A stretch of 32,822 bases of DNA from an uncultured Bacteroidota bacterium (GTDB taxonomy: Bacteria > Bacteroidota > Bacteroidia > Chitinophagales > Chitinophagaceae): NCBI GenBank assembly GCA_903821465.1, contig CAIJLK010000128.1:1-32822 (forward strand), read 5' to 3'. The translations under genes and the position numbers were made by a program. Positions 16,800 through 24,601 of the stretch are shown piece after piece. The notes under the pieces are model-generated. The model saw nothing but the letters and a program-made list of their open reading frames with translations. It made no database searches and was not told the DNA's origin. The first letter of the stretch is position 1, and each line of letters begins with the position of its first letter.

Positions 16800-17798
16800 C
16801 TAGTTTTTTTTCCAAAACTTTTTAAATCCGGCGGTCTGATAGGTCTGGAGTTTCCCATTTTCAATACTGCTGATAAATAGTTCTGCATGTTGATTGAGGC
16901 AGATCTTTTTTGCTTCTGGAATGCTGATAATGCTGCAAGCAGTTGCCAACCAATCGGCTGTTGCCCCGTCTTTTGCAATCACTGTAACATTTCGCTGAAA
17001 ACTTACACCATAGCCAGTTCTTGGGTCAATAATATGCGAGTATTTGATCCCGTTATGCTCGATATACTGATACGCATCGCCCGAAGTTGCCACGGCATAA
17101 TTAGATAAGCTGAGTTTAAGTTTTAAGAGTTCATCGGTGGTTTCTGGAACATTGATCCCAACCAACCAACCTTCGTTTGCCAATGAGTTACTCATAACTA
17201 TATCCCCACCTGCATCAGCCAAGGCTGTATCGATGCCATTACGTTGCAAAAACTCAATAAGTTTCTGCGCAATATATCCTTTTGCAATACCTCCAAGATC
17301 TAATTTCATGCCTTTAATGGAAAGTGCAATTTGATGCAAAGAATCGTTCCATAAAATTTTTTCGAAGCCAACATGTTTCTTGGATTCATTGACCGTTAAA
17401 GAATCTGGGAATAACTGTTTTTTTCTGTAACTACGCCAAAGTTTACTTAATGGTCCAATACTTATATCATATGAATGCAAACTATTTTCAAATGCCTGTT
17501 TTGATAAAATCAAAATATCCCATAATGCAGGAGAACAAATTTGAAATTCATTTTCCGGAGCAGTTGATAATTTACTTAGCTCACTGCTACTGTCATAATC
17601 GCTATAGATATGACTAAAGGAATCGATTAAAGTGAAACATTCGTTGGCAAGCCTTGAAGCTTTTAAGCTATCAGCAGATCCTAGAATAATATTAAATGGA
17701 GAACCCATTTTGTTTTGAACAAAATGGAATTTTTTGGACTGCCCGTTTGCGAACAATACAAAAACCAAGCAGATCAATAAAAAAATATAATTGCGCAA
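16800..17798 (-). CDS. apbE: FAD:protein FMN transferase (ApbE family)
   Basis: Periplasmic Mg-dependent enzyme that attaches FMN to Thr/Ser of target flavoproteins, or a flavin-trafficking relative; 332 aa. A signal peptide, IFLLICLVFVLFANGQ, is present. Conserved ApbE segments are LDLGGIAKGYIAQKL, ALADAGGDI, HIIDPRTGYGV and AKDGATADWLATA. The last carries the metal- and flavin-binding Asp/Thr residues. The start is a TTG directly before the signal peptide; no in-frame ATG was found nearby. It heads an operon with the SUMF1-like gene (48 nt) and Gfo/Idh. No NqrB/C or RnfG target gene is in the window, so the acceptor protein is unknown. Confidence 0.88.
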   Translation of the reverse strand: MRNYIFLLICLVFVLFANGQSKKFHFVQNKMGSPFNIILGSADSLKASRLANECFTLIDSFSHIYSDYDSSSELSKLSTAPENEFQICSPALWDILILSKQAFENSLHSYDISIGPLSKLWRSYRKKQLFPDSLTVNESKKHVGFEKILWNDSLHQIALSIKGMKLDLGGIAKGYIAQKLIEFLQRNGIDTALADAGGDIVMSNSLANEGWLVGINVPETTDELLKLKLSLSNYAVATSGDAYQYIEHNGIKYSHIIDPRTGYGVSFQRNVTVIAKDGATADWLATACSIISIPEAKKICLNQHAELFISSIENGKLQTYQTAGFKKFWKKN

Positions 17799-17850
17799 GG
17801 GCTTTTATTTTAGAATCTAATGGTTAAATTTAGTAACTAATCATAAATAT

Positions 17851-18774
17851 ATGGAACGCAGAAAATTCATGCAACAAAGTTTATTAGCCGGAGGTTCGCT
17901 TCTAGCAGCTTCTAATGCGATGGCATCGGGAAATAAGTCAGATCGTTGGGATGATAGTACTCCCTTTCATTGCAATTATGCCATACACGACGGCATGTTC
18001 AATAATTTGGCTGGACGTGATTTTATTGATCAGATCAAGTTTGCACATAGTGTTGGTTTTAGGGCGATGGAAGATAATGGCATGATGGATCGCAGTGCTG
18101 CTGAGCAACAAAAAATCGGAGATGCGATGGCAAAGCTTGGGATGGCAATGGGTGTGTTCGTTATTAATTTTGATAATTGGCCATTGAGTGTTTCAATGAC
18201 GAGTGGTGATAAAGTATGGAGAGAAAAATTTGTAACGCGTTGTAAGATGGCTGTTGAGGTTGCCAAACGTACGAATACAAAATATATGACCGTAGTTCCC
18301 GGGAATTATGATCATAGCAAGTCGCTCGACTTTCAATTAGCAAATGTGATCGAAACTTTAAGAAGGGGGACTGAAATTTTAGAAAAAAATAATTTGGTCA
18401 TGGTTTTGGAACCATTGAGCGATACCCCTGAATTGTTCTTAAGACGGTCAGACCAAAGTTTTGCATTATGTAAATCTGTGAATAGTCCGTCTTGCAAAAT
18501 CTTATTTGATATGTATCATATGCAGCGCAATCAGGGTGATATGATTCCGAATATTGATAAGGCATGGGATGAGATCGGCTATTTTCAGATCGGAGATAAT
18601 CCCGGAAGGAATGAGCCGGGTACTGGAGAGATCAATTATAAAAACGTATTCAAACACATACACAGCAAGGGTTATAAGGGAGTATTAGGAATGGAACATG
18701 GTATTTATGGACAAGGAAGGGATGGAGAACTTGCATTGATTAAAGCTTATCGGGAAGCCGATTCATTTATATAA
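17851..18774 (+). CDS. Tat-exported TIM-barrel protein, hydroxypyruvate isomerase-like
   Basis: Xylose-isomerase-like TIM-barrel protein (307 aa) with a twin-arginine start MERRKFMQQSLLAGGSLLAAS. Probable metal ligands are Glu in MVLEPLSD, Asp/His in ILFDMYHMQ and Glu in LGMEHG. The segment GDNPGRNEPGTGEINY is characteristic of the hydroxypyruvate isomerase (Hyi) subgroup. It is transcribed divergently from the apbE-like operon with a 52-bp gap. Together with the Tat-exported Gfo/Idh, it suggests periplasmic handling of a sugar or polyol. The true substrate is not determinable; 'sugar phosphate isomerase/epimerase family' is the safer label. Confidence 0.85.
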   Translation: MERRKFMQQSLLAGGSLLAASNAMASGNKSDRWDDSTPFHCNYAIHDGMFNNLAGRDFIDQIKFAHSVGFRAMEDNGMMDRSAAEQQKIGDAMAKLGMAMGVFVINFDNWPLSVSMTSGDKVWREKFVTRCKMAVEVAKRTNTKYMTVVPGNYDHSKSLDFQLANVIETLRRGTEILEKNNLVMVLEPLSDTPELFLRRSDQSFALCKSVNSPSCKILFDMYHMQRNQGDMIPNIDKAWDEIGYFQIGDNPGRNEPGTGEINYKNVFKHIHSKGYKGVLGMEHGIYGQGRDGELALIKAYREADSFI

Positions 18775-18811
18775 AAAAAAGGAGTCCCTCTTGCTTGGGA
18801 CTCCTTTTTTA
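18775..18811. terminator. Bidirectional terminator between Hyi-like gene and lpxD
   Basis: GGAGTCCC and GGGACTCC form a perfect 8-bp GC-containing stem, extended by A-run/T-run pairing. The loop is TCTTGCTT. It overlaps the lpxD stop codon and serves both convergent genes. Confidence 0.85.
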
Positions 18812-19798
18812 TTTTATTGCTTTTCTTAAGTAAGCCCATTGTTTTAAACAATCTCGTGCATCAACTGCAGGATAGCCCAATACTTTTTTGCCATCTTCTA
18901 CATCACTGATCACACCAGACATACCGCCAATTAATACCCCATTACCAACTGTAACATGGTCAGACACGCAAACACCACCACCAATAATCACACCATCACC
19001 AATAGTCACTGAGCCTGCTAATCCACTGCTGCCGGCCATTAAGCAAGATCTTCCTGTTTTACTATTATGCCCGATTTGAACCAAGTTATCTAGCTTGGTA
19101 CCATCGCCAATAATGGTGGAACTAAATTTAGCGCGATCAATACAAGTACTTGAACCTACTTCTACATAATTACCCAACACAACATTCCCGATATGCGGAA
19201 TCTTAACTAAACCTCTTCCATCTGCACTAGGCCTAAAACCAAAACCATCTGCACCAATAGTTGCATTGGGGTGAATGATACAATGGTGACCCACAACGCA
19301 TCTTTCCCTTACAACTGCACCGGACCAAATGGTGCTGTGATCACCTACTTTTGTTTGGTCCAATATGGTAACATTTGCATAGAGTGTAACATCGTTTCCA
19401 ATAGCCGCTCCTGCGCCAACATAACAACCAGCACCAATTCTGGTGTTAGTACCAATCACAGCAGTTGGATGAACAACAGCAGTAGGATGAATGGGCTGGT
19501 CAAATAAAGGCCCATCTGGTATAAACATTTCCAACAATTGCGCCATCGCTAAGTCGGCATTTTTAACTTTAATCAGAGCTCTGTTTTCGCCGGGTTCTAA
19601 TTCAAATTCTTCGTTAATGATTGCAGCACAAGCTTTGGAGCTTCCCCAAAACTTCAAATATTTTTTATGACCAATAAAACTGATCTGGCTATTGTTAGCC
19701 ATTTCTAATTGTTCTGGTCCGCTAATGGAAGCAGTAGTATTTCCAATAAGCGTTCCTTGTAAAACAGAATTGATTTGTTCAATGCTATAAGATTTCAT
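18809..19798 (-). CDS. lpxD: UDP-3-O-acylglucosamine N-acyltransferase LpxD
   Basis: Third step of lipid A synthesis: transfers a 3-hydroxyacyl chain from ACP to UDP-3-O-acylglucosamine at the cytoplasmic face. The 329-aa protein has the N-terminal uridine-binding domain (about 1-95). A left-handed beta-helix of hexapeptide repeats follows (about 100-300; for example HPTAVIGTNTRIGAG, VTIGDGVIIGGG). The GADGFGF motif and VQIGHN are present; His244 is the expected catalytic base. The C-terminal helix is CLKQWAYLRKAIK. No other lipid A gene is adjacent. It is the last gene of a long minus-strand run and may be a second LpxD-type paralogue, since Bacteroidota often have another copy near lpxC/fabZ. 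Confidence 0.92.
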   Translation of the reverse strand: MKSYSIEQINSVLQGTLIGNTTASISGPEQLEMANNSQISFIGHKKYLKFWGSSKACAAIINEEFELEPGENRALIKVKNADLAMAQLLEMFIPDGPLFDQPIHPTAVVHPTAVIGTNTRIGAGCYVGAGAAIGNDVTLYANVTILDQTKVGDHSTIWSGAVVRERCVVGHHCIIHPNATIGADGFGFRPSADGRGLVKIPHIGNVVLGNYVEVGSSTCIDRAKFSSTIIGDGTKLDNLVQIGHNSKTGRSCLMAGSSGLAGSVTIGDGVIIGGGVCVSDHVTVGNGVLIGGMSGVISDVEDGKKVLGYPAVDARDCLKQWAYLRKAIK

Positions 19799-19846
19799 TT
19801 CAGGCTTTATTATCTGTTTTAAAAATAGAATTTTTAAAGCTAAGAA

Positions 19847-20302
19847 TTAATCAGCCTCACAAATGGATTTAATTTCTTCGAGGATGGGGTTCCAACCCTG
19901 ACCATCATTCCAAGATTCTTTATACCTTCTTTCGCCCTCGGCTACTTTATTATAATCGCCTTGGGTAACTGTTAAATTAGTATATCCATCTTTTTGGTGC
20001 AGCTGATAAGTAACTATCAGATGGTTTTCTGGAATGTCAGCCATAGTTGAATTAGGGTCGAAAACAGTATAGACTAATAATTGATTCGGGATCAGTTGAA
20101 GGATTTTTCCTTTCACAAAAATCATATCCATTCCTTGGTATTGGCCCTTCCATAAAAGATCTGAACCAATTTCCCATTCAGATTCCGTTTCACAACCAAA
20201 CATATAAGCCTTTGTTATTTCAGGATTGGTAAGTGCATCCCAAATGGTTGCCGCAGGGGAAGAGATGTCTATGGTATTTACAATGTTTAATTCAGGTAAC
20301 AT
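19847..20302 (-). CDS. AHSA1/SRPBCC-domain protein
   Basis: Small START-like (SRPBCC) ligand-binding-fold protein of the AHSA1 type, 151 aa. The start chosen is the ATG at 20302 (MLPELNIVNTIDISSPA). The longer frame to 20413 overlaps the alkB-like gene and its extra N-terminus has no family resemblance. Typical segments are TIDISSPAATIWDALTNPEITKAYMFG, the strand pair around EWEIGSDLLWKG, and the C-terminal helix SWNDGQGWNPILEEIKSIC. The family contains polyketide cyclase-like and Hsp90-activator-like proteins. The specific ligand is unknown. Confidence 0.82.
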   Translation of the reverse strand: MLPELNIVNTIDISSPAATIWDALTNPEITKAYMFGCETESEWEIGSDLLWKGQYQGMDMIFVKGKILQLIPNQLLVYTVFDPNSTMADIPENHLIVTYQLHQKDGYTNLTVTQGDYNKVAEGERRYKESWNDGQGWNPILEEIKSICEAD

Positions 20303-20325
20303 TATGTTGGATTTAGTTATAAAAA

Positions 20326-20943
20326 TTATTTCAGGATCTCCACAATACTCCTGAAAGTTAGGTTTACTCTTGGTTGAAATATTTTTTTTGAGGGAGGTAA
20401 ACGGTGTAGCCAATTCGTTTGTGTTTCGTCTTTCATTACTAATAGGCTACCATGTTCTAATAATATAGATACCGACTCTTTGTTTTTCTTGTGTTTGAAT
20501 AAAAATTTCCTCTCGGCTCCGAAACTTAAAGAACCAATGGCGCCGTTTTTTTTCAAATCCTTTTCAGCATCGCTATGCCAGCCCATTCCCTCATCACCCG
20601 TATGATATAGATTTAGCAGACAAGAATTATAGGTTTCACCTGATTCTTTTTCAACAAGCAGCTTTAATGCTAACAATTCTTTTGTCCATTGTAAAGCCTT
20701 CTTAGTTGTATTGGAATAGGCATATTCATAAGCATGATCGCCATACCAAGCCACACTTCGTTTGGTAATATATTTTTTCCCGAAAACAATGGCTTCATCA
20801 TTTTTCCATTCTATGGTAGCTAATAGTATTTTCAAATACCCGTTCGCAGTTTCATTTGTTAGGATATGTCCATAATAATTTACCGTGCCTTCAAATGGCA
20901 ATAAATTTATGGTATTGTCTGACCGATGTTCGAAGAGATTCAT
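20326..20943 (-). CDS. AlkB-like 2-oxoglutarate/Fe(II) dioxygenase
   Basis: DNA/RNA repair-type dioxygenase related to ALKBH2/3, expected to remove alkyl groups from bases by oxidative demethylation; 205 aa. The metal triad is visible as His123 and Asp125 in GWHSDAEKDL and His180 in NWLHRLPPS. 2-oxoglutarate-binding arginines lie in PRVNLTFR (Arg192, Arg198). NSCLLNLYHTGDEGMGWHSD and SLSFGAERKF are characteristic of the family. Its ATG overlaps the stop of a small upstream ORF as TAATG, suggesting translational coupling. It lies among unrelated small genes, so no dedicated Ada operon is present. Confidence 0.9.
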   Translation of the reverse strand: MNLFEHRSDNTINLLPFEGTVNYYGHILTNETANGYLKILLATIEWKNDEAIVFGKKYITKRSVAWYGDHAYEYAYSNTTKKALQWTKELLALKLLVEKESGETYNSCLLNLYHTGDEGMGWHSDAEKDLKKNGAIGSLSFGAERKFLFKHKKNKESVSILLEHGSLLVMKDETQTNWLHRLPPSKKIFQPRVNLTFRSIVEILK

Positions 20944-21095
20944 TATACAGCAAATTGACGAAGGTGATGGTTCCTGTGTTTATAGATTCCAATACCCCAA
21001 TCTTCTGCTTTAAGTTTCCCGAAAAATGGGGGAGGATGGGTAGTGCATTTTTCTATACCTGCAGTAAAGTGCGCTTTTTCGTATAAACTTTTCAT
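20943..21095 (-). pseudogene. C-terminal stub of a DUF1569 (DinB-like) protein
   Basis: A 50-codon ORF, MKSLYEKAHFTAGIEKC... ending in YKHRNHHLRQFAV. It resembles the last third of DUF1569/DinB-superfamily proteins, whose C-termini read roughly HPFFGKLTxEEWG..YKHLDHHLRQFGV. Here the segments are HPPPFFGKLKAEDWGIGIY and KHRNHHLRQFAV. The first about 100 residues of the family are absent, and upstream lies the end of the DUF1801 gene. This is either a deletion remnant or a very short translated leader coupled to alkB (TAATG overlap). Family assignment is from memory of the motif. Confidence 0.6.
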
Positions 21096-21114
21096 AATGA
21101 GTAAACTTTGATGT

Positions 21115-21540
21115 TTATTTTGACTTTGAATGTAAAGTTTTTTTATGTTTTAAGCTATCTTGAATCATTTTTTTTAAGACTGGAATTTTAATATCGTCTA
21201 ATTTTTTTATGGAGATACAACCCTTTTCTGTTTTGTGCTTACCCAATTCAGATAAATATTTTTCCCTATTTTCTGAGCTCAGTGATAGATAGAAAACCAA
21301 ACCTGTTGAGCGGGGTGAAAAAGCAATGATGGGCATATCTCCTTCACGCCCACTTTCATAAACATAGTGGTAGGATCCAAATCCAACAATGGATGGTCCC
21401 CACATTTTGGCATCAAAGCCCGACAAAGATTGCATCAACTCAATAACCTGAAAACTGTCTGATTTTTTAACTGGGTCCTTTACAGCATTCACAAAATCTG
21501 AAACGCTAGCAATAGTTTCGGTAGTTTTATTTTTTGCCAT
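21115..21540 (-). CDS. DUF1801-domain protein
   Basis: A 141-aa cytoplasmic protein of the DUF1801 (YdhG-like) type. The core is MWGPSIVGFGSYHYVYESGREGD, then MPIIAFSPRSTGLVFYLS and GKHKTEKGCISIKKLDDIKIPVLKKMI. The family is of unknown biochemical function; some relatives are annotated as iron-chaperone-like. The N-terminal KTTETIASVSDFVNAV and the length fit the family. It lies 6 nt after a small membrane ORF and 19 nt before the DUF1569 stub, all on the minus strand. A divergent relative, apparently damaged, lies at 27557-27946. Confidence 0.83.
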   Translation of the reverse strand: MAKNKTTETIASVSDFVNAVKDPVKKSDSFQVIELMQSLSGFDAKMWGPSIVGFGSYHYVYESGREGDMPIIAFSPRSTGLVFYLSLSSENREKYLSELGKHKTEKGCISIKKLDDIKIPVLKKMIQDSLKHKKTLHSKSK

Positions 21541-21546
21541 AAAAAA

Positions 21547-21720
21547 TTACTTTTTAGTAATCATTAATTTTCCACCCAAATACCCCATCGGTATATAGGC
21601 AAGTATTAGGTCAACAGCAATAAACCAGGTAGTCGAATTAAGTTTTTTTCTAAAATTTTCAATTCCTCCAATTATTAAACCAGCAAGAACAGCTAAAACG
21701 TTTTTAAGTGTGGGATTCAT
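21547..21720 (-). CDS. Short membrane protein, apparently internally deleted
   Basis: A 57-aa ORF from the ATG at 21720 (MNPTLKNVLAVLAGLIIGG). The first 20 residues and the last 28 (WFIAVDLILAYIPMGYLGGKLM) look like the two ends of a family of about 140-aa four-helix membrane proteins common in Bacteroidota. The central helices seem to be missing, and the halves are joined through IENFRKKLNSTT. Two hydrophobic helices remain. The frame is intact, so it might still be translated. The frame could also start 8 codons upstream (21744). The family comparison is from memory. Confidence 0.55.
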   Translation of the reverse strand: MNPTLKNVLAVLAGLIIGGIENFRKKLNSTTWFIAVDLILAYIPMGYLGGKLMITKK

Positions 21721-21750
21721 AAAACATGTTTTATATGATATCAATAATTC

Positions 21751-22767
21751 TTAGTTGACTTGATCTACATCATGTACAAATTGTATTACACCTTTCATAT
21801 AAACCTTTTGATCATCCCACATAGCTAAATGACTGCCATTAGGACAATAGAGGTACTTTCCTTTTTGCACCAATTTGCTTTGTTCTTCCATGGCTTTAGG
21901 ATCCATGGTATCGTGTTTAGCACCAATCATTAAAGTGGGAATTGCAATTTCTTTTAGGCGGTTTTTGATATCCCAATTTGCCAATCTTCCACTGATCCCA
22001 AATTCGCTAGGCCCCTGCATCAGGGTATAAATTTCTGAGTTAACATGTTTCATTGCACGGTTAAACCCATCGGGCCATTCCTTTAGTCGGCATAGATGTT
22101 CGTGATAAAAATTAGGAATCAGCAATTCCATATACCTTGGATTGTTAAAATCTTTCTTTGCTTCTAAAGCCTTGATCTCTGCAAGCACTAAGGGGTTCAT
22201 CTGTTTGGCCAAAACCTCTTCGGCATATTTAGCATATTCAAAAGCACTGGCTACCATATTTGATACCAGTAATGCTTTCATGTTCTTTTGATATTTCAGT
22301 GCATATTCCATGGCTAGAATGCCACCCCAGGAATTTCCGAGAACATAAAAATTACTGCTATCTGCGTGAATGGCTTTGCGAACTTGTTCAACTTCTTCAA
22401 CAAATCTTTCTGTTGTCCAAAGGCTACTATCTTTTGGCTGGTCGCTATAATAAGATCCTAATTGATCGTATTCATAAAACTCAAAACCCTCTTTTTGAAA
22501 AAAAGTTTCAAAGCATTCCATGTACTCATGCGTCATGGCTGGTCCGCCATGTAATAAGAGTATTTTAATTTTCGGGTTACTACCAAAGCGTTTGGTCCAT
22601 ACTTTAAAATTTCCAACAGGCGTTTGTATAGGAACCATTTTTACGCCACCAGATTCGATTGAATCGCCATAGTTGAAATAGGTTTGTAACGAATTAGTTT
22701 CGGTGCTATTTTTTTGATTGCAAGACAATAAAAGTATTGCCATTGCCAAAATGCAGAGTTGGCGCAT
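21751..22767 (-). CDS. Lipoprotein alpha/beta hydrolase, proline iminopeptidase-like (S33)
   Basis: Exported hydrolase of peptidase family S33 type, 338 aa. A lipoprotein signal, MRQLCILAMAILLLSCNQ, places the lipidated Cys at residue 16. The oxyanion segment is LLLHGGPAMTHEY. The substrate-site segment EYDQLGSYYSDQP and the nucleophile elbow GNSWGG are typical of proline iminopeptidases. A cap domain follows, and the acid and histidine are in IGAKHDTMDP and NGSHLAMWDD. It would release N-terminal proline or act on related small substrates in the periplasm. It lies in the long minus-strand run, upstream of the small membrane ORF. Confidence 0.88.
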   Translation of the reverse strand: MRQLCILAMAILLLSCNQKNSTETNSLQTYFNYGDSIESGGVKMVPIQTPVGNFKVWTKRFGSNPKIKILLLHGGPAMTHEYMECFETFFQKEGFEFYEYDQLGSYYSDQPKDSSLWTTERFVEEVEQVRKAIHADSSNFYVLGNSWGGILAMEYALKYQKNMKALLVSNMVASAFEYAKYAEEVLAKQMNPLVLAEIKALEAKKDFNNPRYMELLIPNFYHEHLCRLKEWPDGFNRAMKHVNSEIYTLMQGPSEFGISGRLANWDIKNRLKEIAIPTLMIGAKHDTMDPKAMEEQSKLVQKGKYLYCPNGSHLAMWDDQKVYMKGVIQFVHDVDQVN

Positions 22768-22848
22768 TGGGAATTGTTTGATTAATGATTTCCTAAGATG
22801 CTAATTTTTATGCGAATCACATAAAATATTTTTCTTAAAGAGGCTTTC

Positions 22849-23919
22849 CTATTTTTTAATGATTTTCGATAATACCCTTTTTGCATTTTCTCCCATAATT
22901 TTTTCTGCTTCAGATTTTGAAAAACCTTTAGCCATTAACGCATCATTTAATTTCGGGAACTCGCTGTATTTACTTAGAACAGGTTTAAAGTTGGCATCCA
23001 TATCCGTACCAATGCCAACATGGTTGATGCCAACTACATCTACGAGTCGTTTTATATTATCTATATATTCTTCAAAATTTTTATTGAAGCCAGAAGGCCA
23101 AGCCCCAATTACGCCGCCGGTATCGGCAATTAGTGTAGCATGTTCTTTAGAAATGGCACGTTTAGCGATAGGGCGGTCAGCTTCCATTTCAAGCATGCTA
23201 TGTGATAAAATGAGGGGAGCTTGGGTGATAGCTGCAACATCTTTGGTTGTTTGATAAGAGGCATGTGCCAGATCAATCACTATCCCTTTTTCATTCATTT
23301 TTTTTATAAGCTCTTTTCCAAAAGGCGATAATCCGTTGAAATTAGCATCTGCAGTTTGAAGGTCGCCAACTTCATTCGGAGCATAATGAACCAATTGAAT
23401 AGAACGAACGCCGTCTTGATAGGTTTCGTCTAATTTTTCGAGACTGCCTTCTAGAAAATCGCCTCCTTCAACAGCGATATAACAAAGCGGTTCTCTGTTC
23501 TCAGCCCGAAGATCTTTTGAATTTGTTGAAATAGGAACGCCAACACTATTAAGGACTGACTTAAGTTGTGTGACTTGATTTTTGTATGATTTCCATCCTT
23601 CCCCAATTGCATATTTTCCAGTCACAGTAATTCCTGAAGCAGTTGGTTTTAAAAGTCCAGCATCAGCTACAATTGCAAAGAAAGCCCCGGTCAGATGCCC
23701 CTCTTTCATATTTGCAATAAGTTTACTAATACCTGCATCTGCATTGTCGCCAAAATTTTTCTTGAAAAAATTCCATCCGGGGTGACTATGTAAATCAAAA
23801 AAAACAGTTTGCTTTTCAGATCCAGCAAATTCAGCAAAGGATTTCATAGATAAAAACGGACTAGCCGCGGCAACCGTCATTGCGGTTTTTAAAAAATCCT
23901 TTCTTGATTGCATAAACAT
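22849..23919 (-). CDS. Exported membrane-dipeptidase-like protein (M19)
   Basis: Zinc dipeptidase of family M19 (renal dipeptidase fold), 356 aa. The Tat-like N-terminus is QSRKDFLKTAMTVAAASPFLS. Metal ligands fit the family: the HxH/D site in FFDLHSHPGW, the bridging Glu in IAVEGGDFLEG, and His in IDLAHAS and LSHSM. IGTDMDAN carries the C-terminal Asp. The C-terminal GENAKRVLSKI matches the usual GxNxxRV ending. The likely role is cleavage of dipeptides (including D-containing ones) in the periplasm, fitting with the neighbouring S33 hydrolase. ATG 23919 and ATG 23913 are both possible starts. Confidence 0.88.
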   Translation of the reverse strand: MFMQSRKDFLKTAMTVAAASPFLSMKSFAEFAGSEKQTVFFDLHSHPGWNFFKKNFGDNADAGISKLIANMKEGHLTGAFFAIVADAGLLKPTASGITVTGKYAIGEGWKSYKNQVTQLKSVLNSVGVPISTNSKDLRAENREPLCYIAVEGGDFLEGSLEKLDETYQDGVRSIQLVHYAPNEVGDLQTADANFNGLSPFGKELIKKMNEKGIVIDLAHASYQTTKDVAAITQAPLILSHSMLEMEADRPIAKRAISKEHATLIADTGGVIGAWPSGFNKNFEEYIDNIKRLVDVVGINHVGIGTDMDANFKPVLSKYSEFPKLNDALMAKGFSKSEAEKIMGENAKRVLSKIIKK

Positions 23920-23955
23920 GATTGTATTAATTATTGAAAATATAGGAAATTCATC

Positions 23956-24594
23956 CTATTTTAAAAACTTATGTGATCCATCGCAATTAGGCAATCTTTT
24001 AGAAAGTCCGCATGTACAATCCGCTATACCCTTACCGCTCATTATTTTTTGCAAATAATTTTCAATCCTTGTCTCCCTTGTTTTCGATTGTTTTGGGGCT
24101 GAGAAATATATTATATATGCTCTTTGCCGCCCTGGGGTTAAAGCTTCAAATGCATTTTTCAAAACAGGCAAAGAATTTAACTTAATTTGAAACTCTTCAG
24201 GAATAACGTAAGCAGTATTTGTTTTCGGAGTTAATTTTAATCCTGCTTTTTCAACTTCAATTGCCTCATACAGGTATGCATTCAAAACTGGCTTCAGTTT
24301 TCTTATTTCCTGCAAATTTGTAAATCGGATTTGTCTGCCAACCTGTGTATTCTCACCAGGTTTAATGAGTATGCCATTGGGGTCATTCAATAAGGCGCCA
24401 TTAAAAAACAAAAGCGCACAATATTCTTTAAAGGGTTGTATAATCACTAGATTGGCATTTTGAAATGAGTAACATGGCTTACCCCATTTCAATTCTTCCG
24501 TTAATCCACAATCGAGTATGATCTTTCTCAATTGTTCCATTTCTTCCTGCCATTTTTTGGCGGTACTTAAAAATGTATCAATCTTCGGGTTCAT
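23956..24594 (-). CDS. YdeI/DUF1801-like protein fused to a CDGSH iron-sulfur motif
   Basis: A 212-aa protein with two parts. Residues about 1-185 match YdeI/OmpD-associated family layout: a DUF1801-like domain (ELKWGKPCYSFQNANLVIIQPFKEYCALLFFNGALL), then IPEEFQIKLNSLP and TPGRQRAYIIYFSAPKQSKTRETRI. The C-terminus carries CTCGLSKRLPNCDGSH, a perfect CDGSH signature (C-x-C-x2-S-x3-P-x-C-D-G-S-H) that in mitoNEET-type proteins binds a [2Fe-2S] cluster through three Cys and one His. The start at 24594 (MNPKIDTFL) is chosen because the longer frame (24636) overlaps the upstream esterase. A redox or Fe-S-sensing role is inferred only from the motif. Confidence 0.85.
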   Translation of the reverse strand: MNPKIDTFLSTAKKWQEEMEQLRKIILDCGLTEELKWGKPCYSFQNANLVIIQPFKEYCALLFFNGALLNDPNGILIKPGENTQVGRQIRFTNLQEIRKLKPVLNAYLYEAIEVEKAGLKLTPKTNTAYVIPEEFQIKLNSLPVLKNAFEALTPGRQRAYIIYFSAPKQSKTRETRIENYLQKIMSGKGIADCTCGLSKRLPNCDGSHKFLK

Positions 24595-24601
24595 TCTATG
24601 C

